From Protonemura montana (lineage: Eukaryota; Arthropoda; Insecta; Plecoptera; Nemouridae), in the NCBI GenBank assembly GCA_947568835.1, contig OX387610.1:7651501-7715500 (forward strand): a stretch of DNA of 64,000 nt. The letters are read 5' to 3'. Shown here one piece after another: positions 43,301-52,679 of this stretch (positions are counted from its first letter, which is position 1; each line of letters starts with the position of its first letter). The position numbers and the translations under genes were made by a program. Below the pieces are notes generated by a model. The model worked only from the letters and a program-made list of their open reading frames with translations, was not told where the DNA came from and made no database searches.

Positions 43301-45965
43301 TTCCAATGACTTGCTGGTACTGCATAAAAATTGCGAGTCTTTCCTTTACTGCCTCTGTTTTTTCCAACAGGACTTTAGCTAATTCGGTAGGATGATACCG
43401 CTGACGAAACCTGGGAAATTATATTAAACCTAGCTTTTTAAACATGATTACAAGAATTATAATGACAAAAGTGTGACAAATACAAGCCTTGCAAGAATGG
43501 AATATTTTACTGTAGTGTGTCTCAAACTGGCGTACCATTCTTCTTCCTGATGTTCCTGGAAGAACTCCTGCACCTGCACACGCAAGAAGCCCTCCTTGTA
43601 CGATGAGTACTTCTTCTGAGCTTCCTCATCAGTGATATCATCTTCCTGCGAGGCTAAGAACGCCTTGAAGTTGAGCAGCCGATTGGCAAACTCAGGTCTG
43701 TCGGCAAAAGTTTGAACGTGATATGAGTGCTGGAATTATCAGTGAATTCTAGGCTGTATAAGTGAGCATGCGATATAAAAGTAAGCTCTTTTTCCATGAA
43801 TAGGTGAAAAAAAGTTTGCCAAATTATGCTCGATGATCTCTTTTCTATGAGAGTATTTCTCTCTGTTTCTAACATCCACGAAACATAGATTCTTTGTACC
43901 AGCGGACACTGATTTAGAGACTATTTGTCTTAGAGCATCTGTAATCGAGTGTTTAATGTTGACTGAGCTGCTAGTCTTATATCGCTGGTTTTATTTGGTG
44001 AGCAATGCAAAGAGTCATTTTTACGTTTGACTTACTGGAAAAAAAAAGTACGGAATGTTTTTTTTTGGTTATGTCTGTGTGTGTTTGCTTTCTACCGGCC
44101 AAATAGTTAGACCAATTTGAATGAAATTTGCAGAACCTATACCTTCGAAATATCTGAACTTGGATCGCTACATTTTAAAAAACAGTCGGCTCAATGGTTT
44201 TTCTAAAATTTGCAATGAAAAACTTCAATAGCCAGCAGTAATCGATTTGGATCAACCCTTGAGTCCCTAAACTTAGATCTGCCACGTTTAGTCAATAAAT
44301 AGGTTTGATAATTTGTGTTTTAATCAAGAATTACGATAATTTTTTTTCATAAACATTCATAAACACTTTTATAAATTGTTAAGTTGAAATTTCCAGATAT
44401 AGTTGTCCATGACAACATTTTTACAGTACAAATTTGAAAGAGCCTTTGGTTAATTGAAAGTGCCAAAAAGAAGCATGTATTAGAAAGATAAAGAAATAAA
44501 GAAATAAAACAAAATAAAATATACAGTGCGTCGTTAAACACCACAAATAAATAATTCATAAAACGTTATGTGTCAATCCCTCTATAATGCCGATAGTCAC
44601 AGCCTTAGACGAGACAAAAGCAATACATTCACCCACTGTTCAATGCAGAACTGTTAGCAATTATAACAAGTTTTATACATTTTATCCAGAAAATAGCCTC
44701 CAACAAGCACAAAACTTTTAAAATTAAAAAACAAACATTTAAAAAATTAACGCCAACATAATAACCATTCACCAACAGAGTTCAGTATAGGAAAAAGTAG
44801 TGAGTCTGGAAAAATTTTGATATCAAACCAAAGATAGGTATCATGCATTTTTCTTTCAAAAATAAAAAATACTGCCTTGAATGTATATTACCTGGGAGGG
44901 GCAGGCCACTGCTGCATGGGATGGGACTGGAAAGGTGGCACGCTGAATCGATTCAGGGCGGTCGGAAAGTTGGGGACTGTCGAACCAAAAAAGTTTGGAT
45001 TGACGTGCGGGCCAGGACGGATAAAATTTTGACCCCCGGTTTGTTTCTCCTCCATCGAACTGAAATATCAAACCATTGCAAGCATTATCTACGAATATTA
45101 CATACACATTACAAAATAATAACAGGAGAAGGAACAACAACAATGTAAGGAACTGGTTCTTGTGATTTGATAGCAATTAAATAATTTGATCAATTATGTG
45201 ATCTAAAAGTCAATGTATGCTGTTCAAGTTAGTAACAATAAAAGACATCCAACAAAATACTTTAAAGTTTTTAGATCCAGACATAAACATTGATCGTTTA
45301 CTGATGTAAATGGACTTGAAAACTTAGACGAACACATAGATGTTAAATAAAGAGTCATACAAATATGTGCATAGCGATAAAAGAGTGATGCATTTACGGT
45401 TTACGGCATCAAAAACCACATGCATTACTAGGTTATGTTTACTGCCTCCATGAAGATTGAATTGGTACATTAAATCACAAAAGCAAGATACTTGGAGTTT
45501 AATTTCCCAATCAGACTAAAACATTTAAAAGCAAATTAATACCACCTCTAGATCTTAGTCTGGAGACTTAGTTCAGGTACTTACGAATCATCGGCCTGCT
45601 TCACTCGTTTCGGAGATTCTTGCGGCGAACGCTGTCCTTTCTTTCGACCCTCGTACGGTTCATCGTCCATCTCACGTTGGCGCTTTCCACGTCGAGCGCA
45701 GTAATCTTCCCGATCGGTAAGCCTACCACTGAAACGTGAAAACATCCAGCGTAATAATTTGTTGTATTCTAGATGATTCTAGATTAAATAAAAAATCTTA
45801 CTTGTAATGGTGAGATGCTGATCTTTCAGAGTATTGCCAATCTCTTGATCTTTGATGATCCCGGCTTCTTTTGGAATAGCTGCCATCTCCTTGGCGCTCA
45901 CCACGAAACTTGTTACGATTATGTTTCTCGCGGTAGCTTCTATCATATTCATCCTCACTTTCCAT
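34326..45965 (-). CDS. SRRT: Serrate RNA effector molecule homolog (ARS2)
   Basis: Fifteen exons: 45965–45802, 45728–45585, 45059–44892, 43697–43536, 43410–43293, 42957–42490, 41882–41685, 41102–40932, 40552–40349, 39394–39298, 38479–38163, 37045–36884, 35750–35647, 34749–34612, 34428–34326; 905 residues (human about 876). Order: Arg/Ser/Asp-rich N-terminus (MESEDEYDRSYREK), SERRATE core (RLLNFKAFLASQEDD, EEEWFRQRYHP), an acidic insert, an RRM-like part (IFIRSLPPTFTKQEVE, HDGFIRLALADP), KNPLLDNAMNYLTEETSAEE, HMPNRCGIMHVRG, a C2H2 finger (C760, C763, H776, H781) followed by VEFFNNFLRDAKRP, a Gly/Pro-rich stretch, and the C-terminal YRDLDTP motif. In the nucleus ARS2 links the cap-binding complex to primary-microRNA processing, 3'-end formation and RNA decay. 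Intron 14 uses a GC donor. The acceptor of exon 12 (GAG|ACC) is inferred from phase and alignment. Confidence 0.95.
35210..35525 (+). repeat. Interspersed repeat family B, copy 2
   Basis: Shares CAGATTACTCACATTTGAG and GAGGTTTGTTAAAAAAG with copy 1. Located in SRRT intron 13. Confidence 0.65.
35900..36120 (+). repeat. Interspersed repeat family B, copy 3, internally deleted
   Basis: Has the AACTATCTTTGCAGAAAAT start, AAGTTTGTTAAAAAGGACAG, and the TTTGCTCAGCAGAAAGTTTA end shared with copy 1, but lacks the middle. Located in SRRT intron 12. Confidence 0.6.
36320..36740 (+). repeat. Interspersed repeat family C, copy 3
   Basis: Shares AGCTTTGGAGCAAAAGGAAA, ACATCAGCAGAGATGATTTG and GGTGGCGCTTCTGCCGGAAA with copies 1, 2 and 4. 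Intronic in SRRT. Confidence 0.6.
37080..37330 (+). repeat. Interspersed repeat family D, copy 1
   Basis: Contains AGTTAGATTTGGCACGAAAG, several GTGTATCGATGA motifs and GAACATTCAGG. It resembles 42.11–42.36 kb, and the 42.3 kb copy shares GAAACGACCATACA with 61.19 kb. Family unknown. Confidence 0.4.
37472..38095 (-). mobile_element. 5S rRNA-derived SINE head fragments, copy 5, split by a MITE
   Basis: Minus-strand 5S-like sequence CACCGGTCCTCGTGAGATCA plus CGAAGTGAAGCAACACTGCA (38095–38032) continues at 37537–37500 with GGTATTGATTGGGTGACC. The two halves are separated by the MITE at 37538–38031. A second 5S-like start (GCAAACACCAGTTCTCATGA) follows immediately at about 37495–37475, so two heads were joined in tandem. 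Body and tail are absent. SRRT intron 11. Confidence 0.75.
37538..38031 (+). mobile_element. TIR element (MITE family A), copy 2, inserted in a SINE
   Basis: 494 bp bounded by inverted repeats: GGCCGATTTCACCAACGCC at the left; GGCCGATTTCACCAGCGTC is the complement of the right end. Sub-terminal AAACGGCGTTTA is also mirrored. A 4-bp TGGG (CCCA on the plus strand) flanks the element and fits the interrupted 5S sequence CTGGGTCAGG, so it is the likely target duplication. No coding frame. Copies at 30.99 and 50.34 kb. Confidence 0.85.
38568..38900 (-). repeat. Interspersed repeat family B, copy 4 (inverted)
   Basis: The reverse complement matches copy 1 from GTTTAACTGTCTTTGCGAAA to TGCTCAGCAGAAAGTTTAAC. 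Located in SRRT intron 10. Confidence 0.65.
39755..40125 (-). repeat. Interspersed repeat family C, copy 4 (inverted)
   Basis: The reverse complement carries CCCAAGGGCTGCCC, AGCAAAAGGAAATGGCAGAC, AAAATGACGGTTGGCCACC and GGTGCCTCTGCCGGAAAAG, in the order seen in the other copies. Located in SRRT intron 9. Confidence 0.65.
42110..42360 (+). repeat. Interspersed repeat family D, copy 2
   Basis: Contains AAGATAGATTTGGTTTAGAA, GCGATGTCATCATCAATAAA, CATTCAGCG and GAAACGACCATACATATGAT; the last recurs diverged at 61.19 kb (GAAACGACCATACACTCGAT). Located in SRRT intron 6. Confidence 0.4.
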
Positions 45966-47429
45966 GTTTAAGTAATTCGTGGTAAGTTTACTTTGACTAA
46001 ATCAAGAGATATTTGCTCTGATCTAAGGTGGCTACAGACAAAATGGATGGGATAGAAGTGATTATAGACACCTGAAAAATGGTACATACAAGTACTACTT
46101 GAAATACTCCGTGAACCACAAAACAGAGTGATTGTTACACTGATGAAAATTAATTTTGGCTAAGCAGATATTTTGGTAATTTGCGTGATCACGAAAGACC
46201 TAGAAACTTTTAAGACCAGAAATATTCGGCCAACAGCCAAACTCGGAGACGAAACTGCAGGGTAGGTTTTCTAATGAATCTACCCGAACTACTTTCTTCT
46301 TTCTCCTGATCGAGAGAAGCTTGCTCATTGGTTGAATCATCGATAAATGAGCCTTTTAACCCACCAACACCTAAGCGTTTCTAGAGTTACGCATTTAAAT
46401 CAAGGAGGCGTCTAAATTTGCTCCTTAAACATTGACGTAAGATCTGTCAGTGCCAAAGATTGACGTTTATATGCACCCCGCGCAAAGACCGTATCCCGCG
46501 ATCTCGCGATTTTTCATTACAGGCAAATAAAAATGACAAAAGATCATAATTATGTCTTAACACGCCAATAAAATGGTTCATTAAGAACCCTCCAGTCATA
46601 AGAAACAATAATTCCGTGAATGTGTCTTACGGTTAGTTTTATACGTGCAAATTGTGTTTGTGTTATTCTTCGCGTAATGAGGCAGCCTATAAATACGCAA
46701 GCAAATACGCGTATTTTCCTGTGATAATTTAAACCAAGAACACCGGATCAATACGAAATCAAATAGTAAATAAAAATAAAATGTATTTACACGTATTTGT
46801 ATGTTTTGTCTATTTTTTTAATGATTTGGGCAATGATTTATATTCTAGAATTTTTTTTTGTACACAATGATTGATTTAAAAAATCACACCTCTGCTCCTT
46901 GCAGTGCCACTTGAAGATCCCACTGTTGATTGAGCTTAAATTGTGCGTGAAGCTGTTTTAGGGCGACAGAGCAAATTGTAAGTATCTAGCTTGCTCTAAC
47001 CAAGCTCTAACCTCAGAATAAATATTCTAGAATATATTTGGTACACATAGAAGTTTTCTTTGAATTTCTATCATCATGAAATAGATTGGATAAATAGCTG
47101 CTTGACAGTGGCGCATGTTTACCCCACAAAAAACTTTGGTTATAACCATAGAATAAATAAAGGTTAGTGAATCTTATCCTAATCGTTATTCTGTGTTAAC
47201 ACTGCGTGGCAAAATGAAGTGGACGAAAGACAATGGACCATCCTATAGCACAGCATTTAGAAAATTCGTTTTACAATCTCCAAAAATAATTAAATCTTCA
47301 AATTATTAAGGCACGATTTATTTTATTTTCCTTAATTTTTATTTATATATATTTTTTTTTCTGAAGTTGTTTATTTAGCAAAATAATGCCATTTACAGTA
47401 CATTTTACATTTCTGTAATTTCTTTGCTT

Positions 47430-48085
47430 AAATTTTTACATAGATACTAACAAAGGTTTCTAATTTTCTACTAAACTTAGCTAATAAGTCTTCCTCACCT
47501 TCGATGTTTGCAGGAAGTGCATCATATTTTCTTACTCCTCTATAAAATATACTTTTACTAGCCTTGCCTTCTACACACGAATTTCTTTCTGAACTAGTAT
47601 TATGTTCGTGATCTTTAAAATTTAGTCTATTTTATAAGTACTTGGGCATTTTGCCATGTAGGATCTTAAATATAAAAGTACATACATATATTTCAAAATT
47701 TTCTTTTACATTTTTCCATTGAAGTTTATTTAACATATTTGGTCTGAGAACCAACTTTCTTTTAAGATAATTCTTGCTGCCCTATTTTGAAGTTTTTGCA
47801 GTTTATTACATTCTTTTTCATTCGCTATAGCTAGTATCGTACAACAGTAGGTAGTTATAATGTGGTTTAATTATTGTATTGAAAATTATTGATTTGTCCA
47901 CATTGATAGTTGTCTACTTACTCTGTACAAGCATCCTAATTTTTTTTCAACTGTATTTGTTACTGATTTTATCTGGTCCTTAAAATTAAATTTATTATCG
48001 ATTATCGAATATTTGAGTTTCACTGGAAATAACATGAAGATAACAGGCTGGGTTGGCATTGCATTGAGCATGTACGACATGTACT
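47430..48085 (-). mobile_element. Degenerate LINE reverse-transcriptase 3' fragment
   Basis: Minus-strand frames read VKLKYSIIDNKFNFKDQIKS, VEKKLGCLYRVSRQL, then LQKLQNRAARIILKRKL and, after frame changes, KASKSIFYRGVRKYDALP. These match the RT thumb and C-terminal region of the better-preserved LINE at 52.7–54.8 kb (LQLLQNRAMRIILKCDL, KKSLFYKGIREFNKLP). The sequence differs enough to be another subfamily. It is heavily broken and 5'-truncated. Confidence 0.75.
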
Positions 48086-48403
48086 ATGTGCTACAGACAG
48101 TTAGCTGTGCTTAAATCTGATCTATGGTCTGAACCAAACACCAAAAAAATCTAGTAATTTTTTCTGTTTTTCCCCCACAAATACTGAAGTTGTACATTTC
48201 ACAAAGCTGAAATTCCATGAAGTCTGTGAAATTGTGGAAACGATAACTTCTTGTTGTGAATACAATTCCCTTTGTGACATTTTCTTTCAGTAAAGTGCCT
48301 TACCAATAAACCATAGATGTTGCCAAATGATTTTACTAGAACCATGCTCAAGACCACGGTAGTCGTACCTAGAACAGCCGTTTCGTGGTGTTACTACGAG
48401 TCA

Positions 48404-48612
48404 AGAATTACCGCTCTAGGCCGGGTTACTGCTTGGTGCTACGGCGGTGCTAGTTAGCACGGTACAACTGACAGTAATAGCAAGGTTACATTTCACCACC
48501 CTAGAGAGGGTTATTGTTTGGTGCTTTGATATCACGATGCTACTGACAGTAATACCAGAGTTACTAATCACCGCTCTAGGTTTAGGCTACTGCTTGGTGC
48601 TATGGTGACGCT
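48404..48612 (+). repeat. 87-bp minisatellite, about 2.4 units, locus 2
   Basis: Units share CACCGCTCTAGG or equivalent, TACTGCTTGGTGCTA and ACTGACAGTAATA with the U2AF2-intron array at 18.54 kb. The middle unit is shorter by about 10 bp. Confidence 0.75.
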
Positions 48613-49669
48613 ACCTACGACAGCATCCCTACGGGTGCCTTCCAGAAACGGCTGTCCGATGGCGTTGCCGACAGAACTCATGATACTCCAGGATGCAATC
48701 TCCATTCAATCAAAGCTTGCGCTCCTAAACGGCATTCTGCTGTCACAAAGAAATTGGCAGGATCTTGAAGCAGTGTTGTGTACGGTTATATTAATTGTTG
48801 TTGGTTCTGGGACTCAAAGATAAAATTCAGCAAGCAATTTGTATGTTTTCTTCTTAGGATTATATTACAAAAAGAAACCGTACAAGACCGACAGTACTGA
48901 GATCTCAATAAGTCAGTGAAATAAAGTTGTATTATATAGCAACTCTTTCTAGTTAGTCAGCAAAAAGCTTTATGTTCTTGTCATCATTAAACTACCTAAT
49001 TTAATTAACGATATAAACTTATTTCTTTAATGGCTTTTTAGGTGATTGAAATCAGAAGCCAAATAATTTCAGCATTTGTAAAATACATCCCATTTAAGAA
49101 CAAGCTCTTGTTAGGGTCATAATGTCATAAAAATAAAATACCCAGAATATTGCAAGCGTTTGCAATTTAAGTCAGATTTCACATAAGCTCTTGGCGTTTC
49201 CATGTGACACATCTTGTCACAAGTTCAAACCAAAAATTGAATGGTATCTTTGATGTCAATATTCGGCGGTGGCACCTTCACGCTAAGCAAACTACAATTC
49301 CTGTGCGACCGGTTGCATGTTAATTTAAAATCGCCGAAGGGCAGCGTAAAATGAAGGTTAAATTATTGTATTTGGCTATGGGTGACAATGGGTGATCATA
49401 CAGCAAGCGGTGGTTGAACCAAAGCAGAGCTCCAAAAACACTAATCATGCACAAATCATATGGGTTAAGGAATTCTGTTGAATTTACTGACAAGTATTTG
49501 TATTATTTACATTAAAACATTATGTATAATTTTATAAAATGTATATGTATATAAAAAAAAGGGTACTAATCATCTGGCACAATACGGCACCTAAAACAAT
49601 CTAAATTTAAGACATTCTTCTGTTCTATTGGGGCTGTTCCACGGAATTGAGTTTCTGTCAGTTGACAGA

Positions 49670-51327
49670 TTATTCATCCTCTCCTTTACTGACGATGGCA
49701 AGGTAACAGAAAGCGCCACAGCGTGGAATGGGCTGAGCGGCAAGAAAAGCTCCGCCATCAGGGGAATGGGAGAAAGCCATCGGAGCCTTCTCTTTTATTC
49801 CAGACTCTTTAGGAGCGTTGTTGAAATCGCAAGTCGCATTTAGTTGAGACATTGGCGTATCTGTGCCTCCAGGCTGAAAAAGATTCACTTTCAAATATTT
49901 GGGGGCAAAAAAGGAGATAATCAAACACCCTGTAGCCCGGAAAAACTATTATTCTGCTTTAAAAGTCATCTTTCAGTGTGATTCTATTAAAACTTTTGAT
50001 CTGTGGGAAGATTTCAGCTTGGCCAATCCAGCAAAATCATATGGCAATGGCTAATGCATGAAAATTAACACAAGGTGGTTGAAATGAAATGCTCTGGATG
50101 AAGTTAAAACCAATTTAAGCAGAATTTCTGGTAATTTAATTTCTATTATCATGTCTTTAAAGAAATTTTATTAGAAACACAGGGCTTTTTTAATCGGACG
50201 AATATGACAAGGCACAAAATACGATATGCAGGAAAATTTGTGCTGATCAAAAAACAAGATAAATCACTTAATAATGAAAATGAAACAATTTTAACAGAAA
50301 CAGAAGAGTGTGTGTGAAAAGTCACAACATTACTGATAGTCAATTTCACCAATACTTTTGAAATCTTGCGTAATCGGCGTTTTGGGGAAATTGACTACCA
50401 TCGTTTAGCCTACATTTTGCAAAATTTGAATTTGATGACGATTTAAGAAGGCTTTGATCTGTCACATAAAATAAATTTTATTTTGCAGCTGTCACTGTTT
50501 TTTCTCTGAATATTTGAACCTGGAAGGATGGTGGTTCAATTTTTAAACCCCGATTTTAACGCTATTTTTTAAGATTTATTTTGAATGTGAATGTAAGGCC
50601 ACTTGTTTTTTGCATTTTTTGTCACCAAAACACTCAATTTCGAAGCAGAAGTACTTTTTTCTCGCCTTTTGTGTATTGTCTAAACTTAAGGTTGGCAATA
50701 TTCAAAATGTCTAACTGTGCAAGTTAAAAATCTTAATTTAACATTGTTTTAAACAGTTTGGTGAAATTAGCCATAAGTGATTCTTAGTTGGAACTGATTT
50801 CTGGCAGGTTTATAGTTCCAATAGTTCCTTTCTAAGGAATAGGTTACATAAATTAGAAGACCAAGAGAACCCTAGGGCTAAGGTAAACAGGTTAGCACAG
50901 TCCGTTGCAAACTCCCTCATTTCCAAGTACAAAAGTTGGCAACTTACCAAAAGTTGAGGATTAAGAACACCACAAGGAGGACCTTCAGTAAACGGTGGGC
51001 GCAATTCTCCGTTCTGAACGTTCAGCACCAAGTAGTACATAAAGTCATTCCTCAGCTGCATTTCTGATATTGAGTGGTTGCATTTCATGAGGCGTCTTAT
51101 CCACTGAATAATTTTTGGTCGTTCTTTAGGTAATTGGAACCGAGGAATTCGAAGCAGGTTATTTGAACCGCATGGATAGGTAGTAAATAGTAATATTTAT
51201 CATTAATGTGAAAAATATTTGACTACTCACCAGAAACCTGAATGTTACCCAACATATTTTTTATCAAAAACACGTTGTAGTTACAATCATAGTTCAGGTC
51301 GTCCACTGTGTTCATTTCCGTAGTCAT
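49670..51327 (-). CDS. Small DUF4485 domain protein
   Basis: Three exons, 51327–51231, 51123–50948 and 49873–49670, give 158 residues. Residues about 10–92 fit the DUF4485 domain seen at the N-terminus of the human centrosomal protein CEP112: LNYDCNYNVFLIKNML, then ERPKIIQWIRRLMKC, LRNDFMYYLVLNVQNGELR and PPFTEGPPCGVL. The C-terminus has SPDGGAFLAAQPIPRCGAFC and ends SKGEDE. No coiled coil follows, unlike CEP112, so the relation is of domain only. No signal peptide or membrane segment. Function unknown. The exon-2 acceptor (AAAG|AACG) is chosen for phase and domain continuity. The start codon lies 338 bp past the MRPL58 stop, in the same orientation. Intron 2 holds a MITE copy. Confidence 0.75.
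50337..50772 (+). mobile_element. TIR element (MITE family A), copy 3
   Basis: Starts GTCAATTTCACCAATAC and ends with the complement of GCTAATTTCACCAAACTG. The interior shares AATCTTGCGTAATCGGCGTT, TTTGCAGCTGTCACTG and the pre-terminal TTTTAAACAG segment with the 37.54-kb copy. About 436 bp, in intron 2 of the DUF4485 gene. Confidence 0.72.
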
Positions 51328-51664
51328 TTTTGTTTTGATATATTTTTCTTATCGAAATTTCGAAACTGTTAATTTGGGGCTTGTTGGAAATACAGCTTTG
51401 CACCCCAAATACGAAAGGCAAAATTTAAAGAAAAAAACAAGTGATGTAATAAGTTTTTCTTTTATTTTGACATTGATGGAAAGATTAATACCTTTCACTG
51501 CCAACCCTAATAATGACACGACATAAGAAAATATTTGACAAAAGTGTGCGAAAGTTCTTTAACCGCAAACTGTTTTCTTGGCAAACAAGAAACACGCACA
51601 TCGAAACTCAAAAAATCATATTTACAGTAGATGTCAAACTCAAGATTTAAAATAGAACCACTCC

Positions 51665-52590
51665 TCAGTAGTCAGTGATCGGTGCCTGCCTATCAGCTTT
51701 GGTTTGAGATTTCAATCGCTTCTCCATCAAACGAATTCTTGCGTTCTTCTCTCGTCTGAAAATAATCAAATTTCATTTAAAGTGTAAATGAAAGATAAGT
51801 ACCTGCTGTAAAATGAGTAATAATTTGCAATTAGATATAATGAATTCTATTTGCTTCATTTTAGGTAGTAGGTAGATCGGTAAATAAAGGTAGATAAGAA
51901 TGGAACTTTGCTGTGAGCAATATTAAACGATATGATTTAATTGTGGTATTAAGCGATCATGTAATAGGAGAAAAATATTACCTCCTTCGCAACTTCTCCT
52001 CAGTTTCAACAGAATTCACGAGTTCTGGTTCAGCTGCTGCCCGAAGTAAGCCCCGGAGACGCTCCATGGCATCAGCTAAATTTAGTTGCTGCGAACGAGT
52101 CTTATCCGATCGAATAATAAGGAAGCCTTCCTTATTGATCTTTGACTTGTGGGTTTGAATCACTTTTGCTCTTACTTCTTCGTTCAACCAAGTAGCAGAA
52201 TTAACTTCAAATCGCAAGTCAACTTTAGTGCTCACTGTGTTAACATTCTGACCACCAGGTCCACTACTCCGACTGTAAGTAACCTCCAATTTTTCTGGAA
52301 GAAATTAAAAAATCAAAACTATATGTTCTTTAGTTTAATACACAACATAATACCAATGTATTTTGTAATTTGTATACACCCTTACCGATGGGAATAAATC
52401 CATTGAATTTTTCACTTGGGTCCGAGGATGGGACAGCTACAGGGGTAGATATTGATAAACTGCTTTTAGGATAAATACTGTCCAGAGACACTGCACTTTT
52501 AAATGATAATAGTCTTGAGTTCACATTGCACGATTGTTTCGTGAATATTCTCCTGGTATTACAAATACAAAGGCGTACGATACAATTCAT
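51665..52590 (-). CDS. MRPL58: Mitochondrial peptidyl-tRNA hydrolase ICT1 / ribosomal protein mL62
   Basis: Three exons, 52590–52386, 52294–51982 and 51755–51665, give 202 residues (human 206). The Arg-rich, acid-poor N-terminus (MNCIVRLCICNTRRIFTKQ) looks like a mitochondrial transit peptide. The class-I release-factor domain follows: YSRSSGPGGQNVNTVSTK with the catalytic GGQ at residues 82–84, then ETEEKLRRR and a basic C-terminal tail (REKNARIRLMEKRLKSQTK) of the kind that enters the mRNA channel in rescue factors. The family hydrolyses peptidyl-tRNA on stalled mitochondrial ribosomes and is a built-in large-subunit protein. A minus-strand AATAAA at about 51466–51461 is a likely polyadenylation signal. 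Confidence 0.93.
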
Positions 52591-52679
52591 TCTCGTTGGT
52601 TACCTGAAAGCATCTGAAAGCAAAGACCCCGAAAGTTTCGAGGTTATGTCGTTTGGACAGTATAAAGAGCACGAGATTC

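Larger units (their letters stand above)
45966..49669. other. Intergenic region between SRRT and the DUF4485 gene
   Basis: SRRT's promoter lies at its left end. Beyond it I recognise an old LINE 3' fragment (47.43–48.08 kb) and the minisatellite at 48.40–48.61 kb. A plus-strand frame at 48602–48823 has no family resemblance and starts inside the minisatellite. The remainder is AT-rich and empty by eye. Confidence 0.55.

Noticed and set aside
48602-48823. 73-codon plus-strand frame as a gene
   Set aside because: It begins inside the minisatellite and has no family motif or splice context.
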